The notes beneath the pieces were generated by a model that worked only from the letters and a program-made list of their open reading frames with translations, had not been told where the DNA came from and searched no databases. Below are positions 13,139 through 25,883 of a stretch of DNA of 64,000 nt, piece by piece. The translations under genes and the position numbers were made by a program. Origin of the DNA: Henckelia pumila (lineage: Eukaryota; Streptophyta; Magnoliopsida; Lamiales; Gesneriaceae); contig NC_133123.1 of the NCBI RefSeq assembly GCF_033568475.1, positions 140,198,062 through 140,262,061 of the forward strand, read 5' to 3'. Numbering within the stretch: the stretch's first letter is position 1; the number at the start of each line of letters is the position of its first letter.

Positions 13139-13312
13139 TAGGTCTCTTGTGAGACGGTCTCACGGATTTTATCCATGAGATGGGTCAACTCTACCCATAT
13201 TTACAATAATAAGTAATACTTTTGACATGAAAGATAATATTTTTTAATAGATAATCTAAATAGAAAACTCGTCTCACAAAAATGATCCGTGAGACTGACT
13301 CATAAGAATTTT
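13139..13312. mobile_element. MITE with terminal inverted repeats (family copy 1)
   Basis: The left end contains gagacggtctcacggat and the right end atccgtgagactgactc, which are inverted copies. The element is about 175 bp and AT-rich inside (agtaatacttttgacatga). A degraded relative at about 63080-63170 shares agtaatacttttg and a tctcac-type end. Confidence 0.65.
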
Positions 13313-14012
13313 TGTCATAATTTAATATTATTTATTTGACATTAATGTTCTATTACGTACTTTCTGTAGGGAGTCCTGTATTATGCACATCAAAATAAAC
13401 ATATACAAAGATAAACGGGAAAAATTAATACAAAAACGATACCCAATATTTAAAACGAGAGAGAAGAACTTGTCATTTCCGTTTATTTTTATTCAAATAA
13501 ATTTTATTTTGTACATTATACGTTTATTTCAACTTTAATGTCGGGATTCGTCGGTAGACAATACGATATAATATGTTGTGTCATTAGATCTTGATTCGCA
13601 CAAGAATGTATTGGGGAGCATAATTTTATTTTGAAAAAATTACTTAAATAAATTTTGAAGTGTGCTACTAGTTATATTTAAAAGTTACTCATCGATCCTC
13701 TCTTACGAAAATAAAAGTTAACATGGGGAAAACTTAAAGACAAAGCTACCGATCGACTTTGACCTCAAACATCTCATCACACAAAGGGAATTAATTTTCA
13801 ACACAAAATAGCGCGAACAAAGGAATCTGTCTTGTAATTACCAAGCCTACATTCTAGCTTAGACTATTCTTTTGAGGAATATTCCAACTGTAAAATAACT
13901 ACTCCATATATATTTTTAAGAATGTAGTGTAAAAAACTAAAAAAGTCATGTTTCCGTTTTCTCTTTTCAAATGCAACAAAGGAGTACCCTTGCATCACCC
14001 CATGCTAGCTAG

Positions 14013-14050
<38 letters not shown>

Positions 14051-15048
14051 GTGTTCATTTCTTGCGAACATCTCGTGGAATATTATACCAATATTAAATA
14101 TTTTTTCAGATGTTTGCTCAAACATATTATTGAATGTCACATTATTATTAAATGTTTTTCAGATGTTTGCTCGGTGTATTAATAATTAACCTAACGCTCT
14201 CCAAAATGGCTCGCAATCTCTCTCGATCATCCACCCCTACGCTCACGAAACAGCACGTTGGGAAGTGTTCCCATCGTATCCACTTATTTCTGTGTTTTTG
14301 TGTGTGTATATATATATATATATATGTATTCAAGTAATATTGCTCTAGAAAATAGGGTAGGTAGTCATGTGCTACTTTCAACATTACCCTCTACATTAAT
14401 TTTATGGGAAAATAAGGCGTATTGTATGGGGGTTGAAGGCCTCTCTTGGAAAGTAGTCCGGAACTCTCGGAAGTGAACCATGCATGCATGCATGCTGCTG
14501 ACAGAACATAGACTGATGTTTGGTCTGGTATGAGATGAACAAAAAAGAAGTAATTAAAAATATGGTACAAATTGTAGGAGACGGCGTCGGATCATGCAAA
14601 TCAAAATTTGAAAATAATTATATTGAAGCCAAAATTTCAATTAAAGTTAGCTAGCGGTGGAGGTTACACGGTATTTGTGAAATACTAAAAAAGGTTTCAT
14701 CACACTACCAAATCGATTAGTAAAAACTCTTTTAACAGTTAAACTTTAATAATAATAATAATAATAATAATAATAGATTCACAAATTGAGTAAGTTAAAA
14801 GTTAATTTTTCATGCCAATGAATCTCGATTTAACCACGGGATGGATCACGTATATTAGCATGAAATCGAACTATATTTCAATAATTAAAAAAATGTTCAT
14901 TTCAAATGCCATTTCAATGTTTACACACATACATCCAGATTCCAGCCTGACTTATTGTTGGAAATTAATAACAAATATATATCCGAAGAAATGAAATGTG
15001 GTGCTAGGTTATTAAATGGTCAAAAGAATGTATGTCACGGTCTCCATC
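13313..15048. other. AT-rich intergenic DNA with microsatellites
   Basis: Contains a (TA)n run at 14014-14047, a (CATG)n-like stretch near 14480-14494 and an (AAT)n run at 14747-14775. No coding exon or RNA gene could be supported. Confidence 0.6.
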
Positions 15049-15120
15049 GGTTATAAATTATAAGAAAATGCTTAGGCTCGGTTTGGTTATAAATTATAAG
15101 AAAATGCTTAGGCTCGGTTT
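15049..15120 (+). repeat. Exact 36-bp tandem duplication at a MITE end
   Basis: A 36-bp unit starting ggttataaattataag is present at 15049-15084 and again at 15085-15120. Each copy ends with the first bases of the MITE terminus (aggctcggttt), so the duplication includes the left end of the neighbouring MITE. Confidence 0.92.
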
Positions 15121-15507
15121 GGTTCTGGGGATATGATTGGGATATGATTGATACTATATGGATAAGTAATGTAATGTAATAAAAAATAAATTAGAAATAA
15201 TAGTTAATATAATATTTGATTTGATTGATAGATTATAGTTTATTGATTTGATTGATTAATTATATATAAAAATAATAAATTACCATTTTGTCCTTTTAAC
15301 AATAAATAAAATATAAATAATATTATTTATAAGGGGTAATATATTAATTTGAATTCGATGATTTGATTGATGTAAGATAAATAATTAATGATTTGATTGA
15401 TGTAAAATAAATAATTAAGAGATGAATAAATAATATGTCAAGAAGAACGCAGGACTGTATAAGATAAGTTATGTCGGGATTAATAATACTCCAACCAAAC
15501 ACAGCCT
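15109..15507. mobile_element. MITE, GGCTCGGTTTGGTT-type (copy 1)
   Basis: The left end aggctcggtttggtt and the right end aaccaaacacagcct are imperfect inverted repeats, flanked by TA on both sides. The interior is AT-rich with repeated gatttgattgat. A second copy of the family lies at 53690-53932. Confidence 0.7.
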
Positions 15508-16374
15508 AAAGGTACAACAAATATCGTGTACAACGATATTTACAACAATAATATTATGAGATTTTGTTATTTTATCGCGAGATTTTGTATTTAATGTATC
15601 GTGAGATTTTGATAGATTAAATTTTTGTATTAAATTTTTTGTGTTATAAAATTTGATGTATAAATTTCGCTGTACATGTAGGATCACTCTGAATTATAAT
15701 GGTTATGACCTAATTCTAATTCTAATGTCCAAAAAGTAATAATAATAGTTAATAATAAAAATAAAGTGTGGTGGGGTAATTGGTATAAGATCAGTGTGCA
15801 CGTGGTAGTATCTCTGTCTCTACCAAATGTTGCCTCCTTTAATCCAGCCGTGTCCCAAGATTTTAAAATCACCTTTTCTTTATTATATACTATAGTATAT
15901 ATAATATACACAAATTTTATTTTTTTATTTTTTTTTGAATTCAATGCTTCTTATCCAATCGCACAAGCTTTACACTTAATAATATATAATAACATATATG
16001 GTGGTTGATTAATATTCCACCGTGTTTCGCAAAACCTCATGTTAATAATAGTATATTTCAACTTGCATTTCGCATAAATAGAATATTCATTTCCCTGCTA
16101 TTTAATTTAAAAGTTTAGTTTTGTATTGATGCAGTCATTAAATTTGACTAAACTAAATGGTTTGAACTGCCAATTACAAATCCAAATCTAAAAATATAAT
16201 TATAAATGTTCTGGGGGAAAGTTTATATATATTTTTTTCTAGTATGTATATGTAAAATAGTCAGAAAATAAAGTACATACAGTTGGAGACGACAAGTTAA
16301 ATGCAAAAAAAATCAAAATCAAAATCAAAATAAAAAAAATCAAAATTAATTTACATTTATATTTTTAATATATA

Positions 16375-16410
<36 letters not shown>

Positions 16411-18407
16411 TGTATGTATGTATATTATTTCAAATGCAAGCAAATGACTCGATCACGACATGATATTCATGGAATATTCCTCTTGCAATATTAATTATAT
16501 AAATAAAATCGCACTGGAGGATGGCGAGTAGCCAAACAAATTATTATATTGTTATTGATGATTTTTCTTGTATATGAAGCGTGTACAAAATATCCATCTC
16601 ATTTTACGAGTGCTCAGCATATAAAACAAGTGATTTTTTCTCGACGCAAAAATATCCAAAGAGTGAATGAATTTATTCACAAATATTTAACTCATTAATT
16701 CGTTCAATAATTACGTTACGCCACGCAAACACATCATATCACATGATACCGATTTATTTTATTAGATACATGCATAATAAATTATAATATTAGAACAGCT
16801 TCATTAATTAATACGTCCCTCCAACGTTTGCTTGTCAAGTAAAGTTGGTTTGGATCCTGTGGCCTAAAAGTGATGCACATGAGCATGTACCCATTTACTC
16901 TCGCACAATCCATCTGTTTCCGAAATAAATAATTCATAATATTTTATTATACTTGCAAAAATATCAATCAATGCCGATTAAAAAAACAAAACAATTGGTT
17001 GGGTTTTGTGTCTTTTGACTAACTAAAAATCCATATAATTATAATGACGATTTTATTTTCGTAAAAAAATGTAATCGGATTGTGGTTAGGAAAAGAACAC
17101 ATCTTTTAGAAGGTAGGAGAAGGGAAAAAAAAAAAAAGAGCCTAACCACCCCCTACGAAAAAGGAAATTAAATTTGGACTATTGAAATCGATTGTATTGG
17201 TGATTAAGGGAATTTTTGGACAATGTATTTTTTGGAATTTTTGTGACGTTTTTTTCGGTCCAAAAACTTACGTGCATCATCCTTTCTTTTCATATATATA
17301 AAATTATTCACAATTATTCGATCGGTCGTAATATATATTGTTACTTTTAAAAAGGAGATAGAGAAATTGCATAGACATTTTTGTCGATCGCCGATTTGTA
17401 TGACCGATTAATTAAGTGTCATGAAGTTGACATCAAACGTATAAGTTATTTGCTCGAACTAATTAACATATATATTAATAGCTTTTGCTCATAGAAAAAT
17501 ATTACAAGAATAATCTTCTTTCTATAATTTAAAATCTGTTCCGTGATCATTTTATTTTATTTTTCTTATAAAAGGGTCAGTTTCAGAAGCGAATGTTAAT
17601 TTATGATACAGTTTTGGTATTTAATTGCTCCCCAAAGTTCTTGAGTTTGTGAGGACGTTGGCTAGAAATTATAATGAATAATTAATAACACTTGTAAAAA
17701 AATATAAATATAATATAAAATTCTCACGATCGATTTTAATTTTAATTATATGTCTCGAATAAAAAATTGTTTCTGCAAGAAAACGATGTAAATTAAAAAT
17801 TTGAAGAAAATATATATTCAAAGTGGGTAAATCACGGCAATATGTAATAGTTTAAAGCATTTATATATGTAATATGTTACGATGTATTGTCCAGAAAGCA
17901 AGTGAAAATTAGAGTTAAGATTTGTTCAACAAAAGCTTGATTTATGCTAATTAAACAGCCTAAACTACATCGTTTTAATTTGTGATAAAAAGGTGAGCCG
18001 ACAAATTTGTCTTGTTTCGCCAACGTGCCGGAAGATAGATAGATATATCAAGTGAAATATAGCAATTACGACATTAATTAAGCCTTAATTCGTGTTTGCA
18101 TCAATTTACAATCTTCAAAATATCAGCTATTTGCTTGATTGCCTCCTTTCAAATAAAATATTTTAAATCAAATTGCATCATGTATCCCCTCTAAATTTAA
18201 ATTTTCAGGCTGTGTATGATCCAACATGTTACCTTTCTTGATAACACTAAATATTTTAACCAATTAAATAAACAATTAATGTTAATTTGTTTGTTTTCAT
18301 GTCACCGAAGCATAACTGCTCAACGAGTTTCTATAGCAAATAACAATGATTTCGAAATCGTCTAATCGTCTAAAATTTAAGAAAATTGGTACTGCATGAA
18401 TCATACG

Positions 18408-18410
<3 letters not shown>

Positions 18411-18470
<60 letters not shown>
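18411..18470. repeat. (AT)30 microsatellite
   Basis: Sixty bases of uninterrupted AT dinucleotide; likely polymorphic and cruciform-prone. Confidence 0.97.
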
Positions 18471-18473
<3 letters not shown>

Positions 18474-18835
18474 CAATACAATTCAGCTTCTTGATTTAAA
18501 AAATATATAATATTTAATTTAATTTAATATTTATGTGTATAACTTAAGAAAAGCTATACCGCCAAGTTTATTATTTAATTCGATAACATCTTATAATTTT
18601 AGTTATTCAAATGTGAATAGGATGGTTCGCGTTTCTGCCGTGTTTTCCCCCCACTTTAAATAAATTGATTCTAATGTAATAAACTAATCACTAATTTAAT
18701 GTTTAGTTTATATATGCAACATCGATATTTCAACGCAGAAATACAAAACATGAAGTAATCTCCATTTCACACAATTTTTTATGCAAAACTCGAGTTCTAT
18801 GATACACTTGAAAATGACACAAGTTATAATAAATA

Positions 18836-18836
<1 letters not shown>

Positions 18837-18866
<30 letters not shown>
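18837..18866. repeat. Poly-C run of 30 nt
   Basis: Thirty consecutive C followed by eleven A. Such a long homopolymer is rare in plant DNA. It might be a genuine i-motif/G-quadruplex-prone tract or an assembly artefact. Confidence 0.9.
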
Positions 18867-18876
<10 letters not shown>

Positions 18877-19716
18877 ATTCAAAACAAAATAAACAAAATA
18901 TTCAATTTAAAAATGGATTGTAATCATAGATCAACCCACTAGTACTTCCTCCAATGGCTGCCGACTTGATCAACAATGCTTATCAACGTGGAAAGAGGAA
19001 GCATCAAACTTTATATATTTCCCAATTGGGATTTATATTTTTTCATTTGTGCTACACGCTGATCGCGTGATGCGAGCTGCTGAAACAAGCAATTCTCTCA
19101 AAATATTTTATAAAAAATTTCAACATGTCTATTAATTATAAATAATATCTAGTAAATTTAAAGTGAAAATACAGAATACATTAACGAGGTTTAAATTTGT
19201 GTTATTACATGTATTTTTAAGACGCCAGTGATTCGCATATTGGTTGCTGGCCATACATAGCTGTCGACGTAATAATACTCACGTGTGAATCACGATGATG
19301 TCTCAATTCAGTCAATTGTGAAGCACTACACAATAGAGTCGTGTGCATTCCAATATCCAAGGAATAAATGAAATTAAGCGTGTATGGATTAGGTACGATC
19401 AAGCAATCCAGGAATCGTTCAATTTAGAAGATAAAATATTGACTGATTATTCATTTTTATTTGTTCAATTTTTTGCTCAAGTTTTATAAAAATTAGTGTT
19501 ATACATCAATCAAGTATGTTGATTTCTTCGTCATCTCATCCACGGCCAAGCGATGCTTATAAGTACTGTTGCTCTATGACATCAATCAATGATATATATT
19601 TAAATCAATTATTTGTAGATTATATTGAAAATTAATCAATATGAATATTTAAAACCCGATTACCATATTGGCATCAAATTAGTGAAAACAAGACCAGTAC
19701 AATATGTAATGGATGC

Positions 19717-20535
19717 TGTTGAAGTATGCTTCTATTAGATTGAATGAGAATAGAGAAGAGATCGGATCGAATAGTACAAATCAGATGAGCTCGGTGATCA
19801 GATGAGTTCATGACCAGATCGTATACTGGGATCAGATCGATGTGATGGTCAGACGAGTCTTCGGATGAGTTCATGCAGATAGATTGCTCGAGTATTATGA
19901 CTTGGTTAGAAGTCAGATTAGTGTCCAAGAAGCTATACGCTTGCAGGCAGATCGATGCAGATCGAAATACAAGGGCAGATCAAACTGATGAATGAAGACT
20001 TATCGGGCTGGACCATGTTGACTTTATAATTGGGTCATAAGTTACTGTTGATCTAAAGCCCAAGATGAAAGTCGGTTTAATTCTCTATATAAGCAGATGG
20101 AAGATGGCCGCAACGAAGGGTAGAGAAGAACAGAAAATCAAATTTTTCAGAATATATTGAGAGAAGAAAAGAGAGATTTCGGAGGAGAGAAACAAGCGAA
20201 GATTGTGACGGAAAGAATTCAAGTATCAAAAGCTTGAATTGAGTCTGTATCTAGCTTGAGAGTTTTTCGTTGTCCATCTCTGTAATAAGCTCTGTTCTTG
20301 AGCTTGGATTGTTCTGTTGGTGATTAATAAAAGTGTGTGTGTTGCTCTCCCGTGGACGTAGGCAAATCTTAGCCGAACCACGTAAATACTTGTGTTGTTT
20401 AATCGCTTTCGCGTGAGTTGGTTGATTGATTTGTGTGCATTGAGTTCATCTGCTTTTTGGGATTATTGTTCTTATCTGTGTGATCGTTTATCTGTGAATT
20501 CTCGAAACATCAAATTATTGGATTGATTCCTAACA
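19717..20535 (+). repeat. 5' LTR of the copia element
   Basis: 819 bp, TG...CA. It contains repeated cagatcgatg/cagatcag blocks in its first 280 bp and a likely TATA box (ctctatataagcag) near 20089, followed by the R/U5 part. The paired LTR is at 32162-32970. Confidence 0.93.
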
Positions 20536-20537
20536 AG

Positions 20538-20555
20538 TGGCGCCGTCTGTGGGAA
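20538..20555 (+). promoter_or_regulatory. Primer binding site of the copia element (probable)
   Basis: TGGCGCCGTCTGTGGGA lies two bases after the 5' LTR, where a tRNA primer should pair. It differs from the usual TGGTATCAGAGC initiator-Met site. I cannot name the primer tRNA with confidence. Confidence 0.6.
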
Positions 20556-20569
20556 ACCAAGCAAAGATG

Positions 20570-21470
20570 GTGGGATCAATGAAGTTTGATATTGAGAATT
20601 TTACGGGCAAGAACGATTTCTCGCTCTGGAGGATTAAGATGCGTGCAATCCTGATACAACAAGGATTGGTGGAGGCTCTTAAGAAGAAGCAGGAGATGTC
20701 CGATGAGATAAAGAACAAGGATGAATTGTTCGAGAAAGCACACAGTGCAATTATTCTCTGTCTGGGAGATAGACCTCTTCGGGAGGTGGTCAAAGAAGAA
20801 TCTGCAGCGGCGGTGTGGCTCAAACTCAAAAATTTATACATGAAAAAATCCCTGGATAATCGTCTGTACATGAAACAGAGATTGTATTCCTTTGTGATTA
20901 AGGATGAGAAGAACCTTGAAGACCAGATCGAAGAATTCACCAAGATATTGGATGACTTGGAGAATATTGAAGTAAAGCTTGAGGATGAAGATTGAGCTTT
21001 GATACTTCTGAATGCTCTTCCTAAAGCATATGAAAATTTCAGGGATGTTTTGCTATATGGAAGAGAACAGACGATAACATTGGAAGAAGTTATGTCTGCT
21101 ATTCAATCCAAGGAACTTCAGAGAAAATCGAACACAAACACTGAATCACATGGAGAAGGTCTTACGGCGAGGGGCAGAAGTGATAAGAGGACATCCATTG
21201 GAAAATACAGGCCAAATTCCAGATCGAAGAGCCAAGGAAGATACCAGAACAGAAACTTGGGTAATATGAAGTGTTATGCCTGTCAGAAGGTTGGACACCT
21301 GCGAAGAGATTGTCCTGAAAGGAAAGGGAAGCAACAGGAAAAACCCAAGGATGATGGTACTCTGGCCATAGCTACAGATGGATATGACTCAGCAGAAGTA
21401 TTGGTAGTTTCTAAAGGTGATCAAAACCACGAGTGGATATGGATTCAGGATGCTCCTTTCACATGTGTCC
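20570..21470 (+). pseudogene. Copia gag pseudogene
   Basis: The Gag N-terminus is recognisable (MKFDIENFTGKNDFSLWRIK, the usual FxGxNxxxW region), followed by a UBN2-like helical region and a CCHC zinc knuckle (CYACQKVGHLRRDC, near 21271-21312). An in-frame TGA at 20993-20995 breaks the frame. A one-base frameshift between about 21433 and 21475 separates it from the protease. It would package the element's RNA if intact. Confidence 0.9.
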
Positions 21471-24315
21471 TATAAGATCTTGGTTTGAAAAATTGGAGGA
21501 ATCAGATCAGGGCATGGTACTATTGGGGAATAATCAATCATGCAGGATAAAGGGCTCTGGAAATATCAGAATAAGGATGCATGATGGGATCGACAGAGTA
21601 CTCACCAAGGTGAGGTATGTGCCCGAGTTGAATAGAAACTTGATATCATTGGAAACGCTTGATGCTCAGGGATATTCATTCAAATCAGGAGCAGGCGGTA
21701 TCTCAGTGTCAAAAGGATCTCTTGTTGTGATGAAGGCTGTCAAAATGAACCTCCTGTATGTACTACAAGGTGATACAATTATTGGAAGTACAGCAAGTAT
21801 TCAGGAACAGCAAGACAGAACCAAGCTATGGCATCTGAGGCTTGGACATGTAAGTGAGAAGGGATTACATGAGCTGTCTAAACAGAGTCTGTTAGGTGGA
21901 GATAAGATCGAATCACTTGAGCTGTGTGATATTTGTGCTCTTGGGAAATCTAAAAGAGTATCGTTTGATCAAGGAAGTCACACAACTGAGCAACCATTGA
22001 CCTACATTCATTCAGATCTACGGGGTCCTTCTCGGACAGAAACTCATGATGGAGGCAGATACTTCATGTCTTTGATAGATGATTACTCAAGGAGAGAATG
22101 GATATTCATCTTAAAGACTAAGGATGAAGCTTATGACAAGTTCAAAGAATGGCTGCTGGCAGTTGAGAACAAGAGTGATCAAAGAGTGAAAAACCTGAGA
22201 ATAGATAATGGGCTGGAATACTTATCAGATAAGTTTGTCAAGCTATGCAAGGAGAAAGACATTACCAGACACAGAACAGTGGCAGGAATGTCATAGCAAA
22301 ATGGCCTGGCAGAGAGAATGAACAGAACTCTTCTGGAAAGGGTCAGATGTATGTTGATCAATGCTTCTCTTCCTAAGTCCTTCTAGGGAGAAACAATATC
22401 TACTGCGTGCTATTTGGTCAATAGGTGTCTATTCAGTGCGATTGGTTTCAAGACACCAATGGAAAAGTGGAGTGGAACACTTGCAGACTACTCAAACTTG
22501 AGTGTATTCGGATATCTAACATATGCTCATCTGAAACAGGACAAGTTAGAAGCAAGGGCAGTCAGATGTATATTCATTGGGTATCCGGATGGTGTGAAGG
22601 GTTATAAGGTTTGAAACCTGGAGTCAAGAGGTCCAAAGTGCTTCAACACCATGGATGTGAAGTTTGATGAATCCAAACTAGGATATAAAATGAATATAGA
22701 TGGAAAGGACAGTCAGATCAGTGTGAATGATAAACTACCGATTGAGGTGGAGTCTTCTGTGCCAGATGAAGAGGCAGATGAGATGCAAGATAATGATATG
22801 ACAGCGAGTGATCCAAAAGAGGACTTAAGTACTTATAATCTTGCAAGGAACAGAACCAGAAGGGAGATCAGAGCTCCTAAGAGGTTTGGTGAAGCTGATC
22901 TGGCTTGGTATGCACTGACAGTAGCTGAGGAGTATTCAGAGCCAAATACTTATGATGAAGCTATGGCGAGTAAACAGAAAAATAAGTGGATTGAAGCTAT
23001 GAATGAAGAGATAAACTCACTTGAGAAGAATCAAACCTGGACGCTAGTAGACAGACCGAAGCATCAAAAGACATTGGGATGCAAGTGGATCTATAAACAG
23101 AAGGAAGGAACTCCTGGTACAGATCAGATCAAGTATAAAGCAAGATTGGTTGCAAAGGGTTTTGGTCAAGTAGAAGGGATAGATTTTAATAAGGTCTATT
23201 CTCCAGTGGCCAAACATTGTTCCATCCGGATTATGTTAGCACTGGTGAACCAGCTCAACTTGGAGCTTGAACAGATGGATGTGAAAACTGCGTTTCTACA
23301 CGGTAACCTGGAAGAAACCATTTATATGGAACAACCAAAGGGCTTCATACATCAAAAAACCCAGAACAAAGTCTGCTTACTGAGAAAATCATTGTATGGG
23401 CTAAAGCAGAGTCCGAGGCAGTGGAACAAGAGGTTTGATGAGTTCATGATTGATATTGATTTTGTGAGAAGCCAATATGACAGATGTGTATATCTGAAGA
23501 AGGATGATGGGCAGGTTATCTTGCACCTACTGATTTACGTTGATGATATCTTGATCGCAAGTAAAAGTAGGACAGAGATATCATCCTTGAAACAACAGCT
23601 CAACACAGAGTTTGAGATGAAAGATCTGGGTGAAGCAAAGAGAATTCTGGGCATGGACATAGTGAGAAACAGAAAAAGACAGGAGATTCATCTGAGTCAG
23701 AAGAACTATTTGAAGAAGATTGTTCTGCGGTATAATATGAATCATGCAAAATCTGTCTTGACCCCCCTGGGACAGCATTTGAAGCTATCTGCGAATCAGT
23801 CACCTGAAAGTGAGGAAGACAAGATGAAGATGGCTGGTATTCCATATGCTAGTGGAGTGGGGAGTCTCATATATGGAATGGTGTGTAGTAGGCCTGATCT
23901 GGCATACGCAATCAGTGTAGTGTCAAGATTTATGGCTAATCCGGGAACATATCATTGGGAAGCTCTGAAATGAATTCTTCGATATCTCATAAACACAACT
24001 GGGTTGGGGTTGAAGTTTTAAAAACAGCAAGATGGGATTGATCCGGTAGTTGGATATGTGGATTCAGATTTTGCTGGGAACTTAAACACGAAAAAGTCGT
24101 TGACTGATTATGTGTTCACCTTTTATGGCACAACGATCACCTGGAAGTCTAATTTACAGTCAGTGGTTGCTCTTTGTACCACTGAGGCAAAATTCATAGT
24201 TGTGACTGAGGCCATAAAGGAAGGATTGTGGTTAAAAGGAATGATAGCGGAGTTGGGTGTAAAACAAGATCAAGTTATGGTGCACTGTGATAACCAAAGT
24301 GCAATACACTTGACG
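21433..24315 (+). pseudogene. Copia pol pseudogene, upstream part (PR-INT-RT-RNase H)
   Basis: Aspartic protease core DSGCSFHMCP; GAG-pre-integrase LWHLRLGH; integrase core with SDLRGPS and DDYSRREW; reverse transcriptase with GCKWIYKQK, YKARLVAKGF, QMDVKTAFLHG and the catalytic YVDDILIAS; then the start of RNase H (HCDNQSAIHLT). In-frame stops: TAG 22294-22296, TAG 22384-22386, TGA 22612-22614, TGA 23971-23973, TAA 24019-24021. Two replace Trp codons in conserved blocks. After the protease the frame is constant, so decay is by point mutation. The frame is cut by the gypsy insertion at 24320. Confidence 0.93.
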
Positions 24316-24320
24316 AAACA

Positions 24321-25772
24321 TGTAGTAACCCAGAAACCATTTAAGATAATAATATGTTAAACATGATTAAGGGTTGGTATTTAACCAATTTCGGAGTGTT
24401 ATTGGACTTCAGAAGTAAAATTTGGGCTTTTTAATTTTGGGCCGGATAGTAAGCTCCGATCCCAGATAGTAAGCTCCGATCCTAGATAGTAAGCTCCGAT
24501 CGGAACGGAAGCTCCGATCCTGGAACGGAAGTTCCGATCCCCAGCTGCTAGCAATGATCGATGACTCAGTCGCGAGTTTTGACAAGTGTCGATCATAGAG
24601 CAGATCGGAAGCTCCGATCGTAGATCGGAAGTTCCGATCCTGGCGTGGCAGACATGCACGCAATGAGCTGGATCGGAAGCTCCGATCCCGAAATCGGAAG
24701 TTCCGATCCTGCCGAGAAATTTGGCTATAAATAGGGCCGTTCAGAGTTCATTTTCAATTACGAATACCCGAGTTTCCTTCTTCAGTTATATAGTGTGAGA
24801 TATACACTTGAGGGCCCTATCGGTTATAATAGAGGTTCTGGAATAACCAAGGTGTGGTTATAGTCATCCGGGACTAGAGACTTCAAAGGGCTAACTACGG
24901 ACGAAGGTATGGTTCGGGAATCTATTTAAGATTTGGAAGTACTTATTAGCTTAGTTAAGGCTTATAGAATTTATGTAGTGATACGGTGAACTTTTGAATA
25001 TAGGCTTGGAACCTAGGATCCTATTATACTTGAACTAGCCTAGAGGTACGTACACATTGACTGAGATTACCAGCGAGTATACATGTTTATATGTTGCATT
25101 TATTTGGCATTATTATATGGCATGATGTATGATTTACCCTTTTTTTATACTCATATGTCATGTGCATATACACGTTGAGCCTATTCCCTGTTATACCTGA
25201 TTATAGAGCCGCTCAGCTCTATACTCGATAGTCTATCACTGAGAGTACCGCGACGACGGTGGCATTTATGTCTGTCTACTCTGGTGTACTAGACGAGTGT
25301 GGTTGCACCCAGAGGTTGATCCGTGCGGTGGCAGCACTCATATGGCGCCGGTTCTGAGCATGAATTTTCAGATGATCTTTTACCAGTCATCGTGTTGCAT
25401 GCATTATATACATATGTTTACTCATGTCTATGTACTGGGCGTAGCGCTCACGTCCTAATTGTTATCTTGGACACCCTATTCCATGGGGTAGGTCGCAGGA
25501 TGGACGGAGCTGGTAGTTCAAGGCAGGACTAGGGAGCAGGAGCTTTGAAAGTTTTTATACAGCATGATTTATTAGCTGTATAATGTTTACTTTTAAGAAT
25601 TTTGATATGGTTGTATCACTACAGATTTAAGCCTGGATTATATTACTAAGCTGATATGTAAATTATGGTTAATTTTCCGCACGATTTTACTCTATTAAGT
25701 ATTTTGCTATATTAAGTTTAATGCATGTTATTAGTTGCCAGTTAGTAGGTGATTCCATGCAGGGTCACTACA
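24321..25772 (+). repeat. 5' LTR of the gypsy element
   Basis: 1452 bp. U3 carries nine units of the GGAAGCTCCGATC type between about 24444 and 24711, immediately upstream of a TATA box (ggctataaatagggccg, about 24722-24738). The LTR ends gggtcactaca. The 3' LTR has the same array. Confidence 0.95.
24444..24711 (+). repeat. Short repeat array in gypsy U3 (nine GGAAGCTCCGATC-type units)
   Basis: Three gatagtaagctccgat units are followed by six CGGAAG(C/T)TCCGATC units. Many are palindromic when preceded by GATC (gatcggaagctccgatc). The array ends 10-20 bp before the TATA box, the position of an enhancer. It is repeated in the 3' LTR at about 30588-30856. Confidence 0.9.
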
Positions 25773-25778
25773 TTTTTT

Positions 25779-25790
25779 TGGTATCAGAGC
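25779..25790 (+). promoter_or_regulatory. Primer binding site of the gypsy element
   Basis: TGGTATCAGAGC, six bases after the 5' LTR, is the classic plant site complementary to initiator tRNA-Met. Confidence 0.9.
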
Positions 25791-25883
25791 ATGCATAGAT
25801 TTTGGGATTAGTACTTTGGATTTAGTTTAGTCTTGAGTAATTCTTGCGCATTTGGGATTTTAATGTGTAATTTTTTTCAGGAT

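Larger units (their letters stand above)
15508..19716. other. AT-rich intergenic DNA left of the copia element
   Basis: It holds (TA)n/(TATG)n at 16368-16424, (AT)30 at 18411-18470 and poly-C at 18837-18866. A short less AT-rich patch near 15770-15860 contains a CACGTG core (G-box). No protein gene, tRNA or rRNA was found. Confidence 0.6.

Noticed and set aside
14412-14540. Possible microRNA precursor (ctgctgacagaacatag region)
   Set aside because: It resembles miR156 only over a few bases and no convincing long stem was visible.
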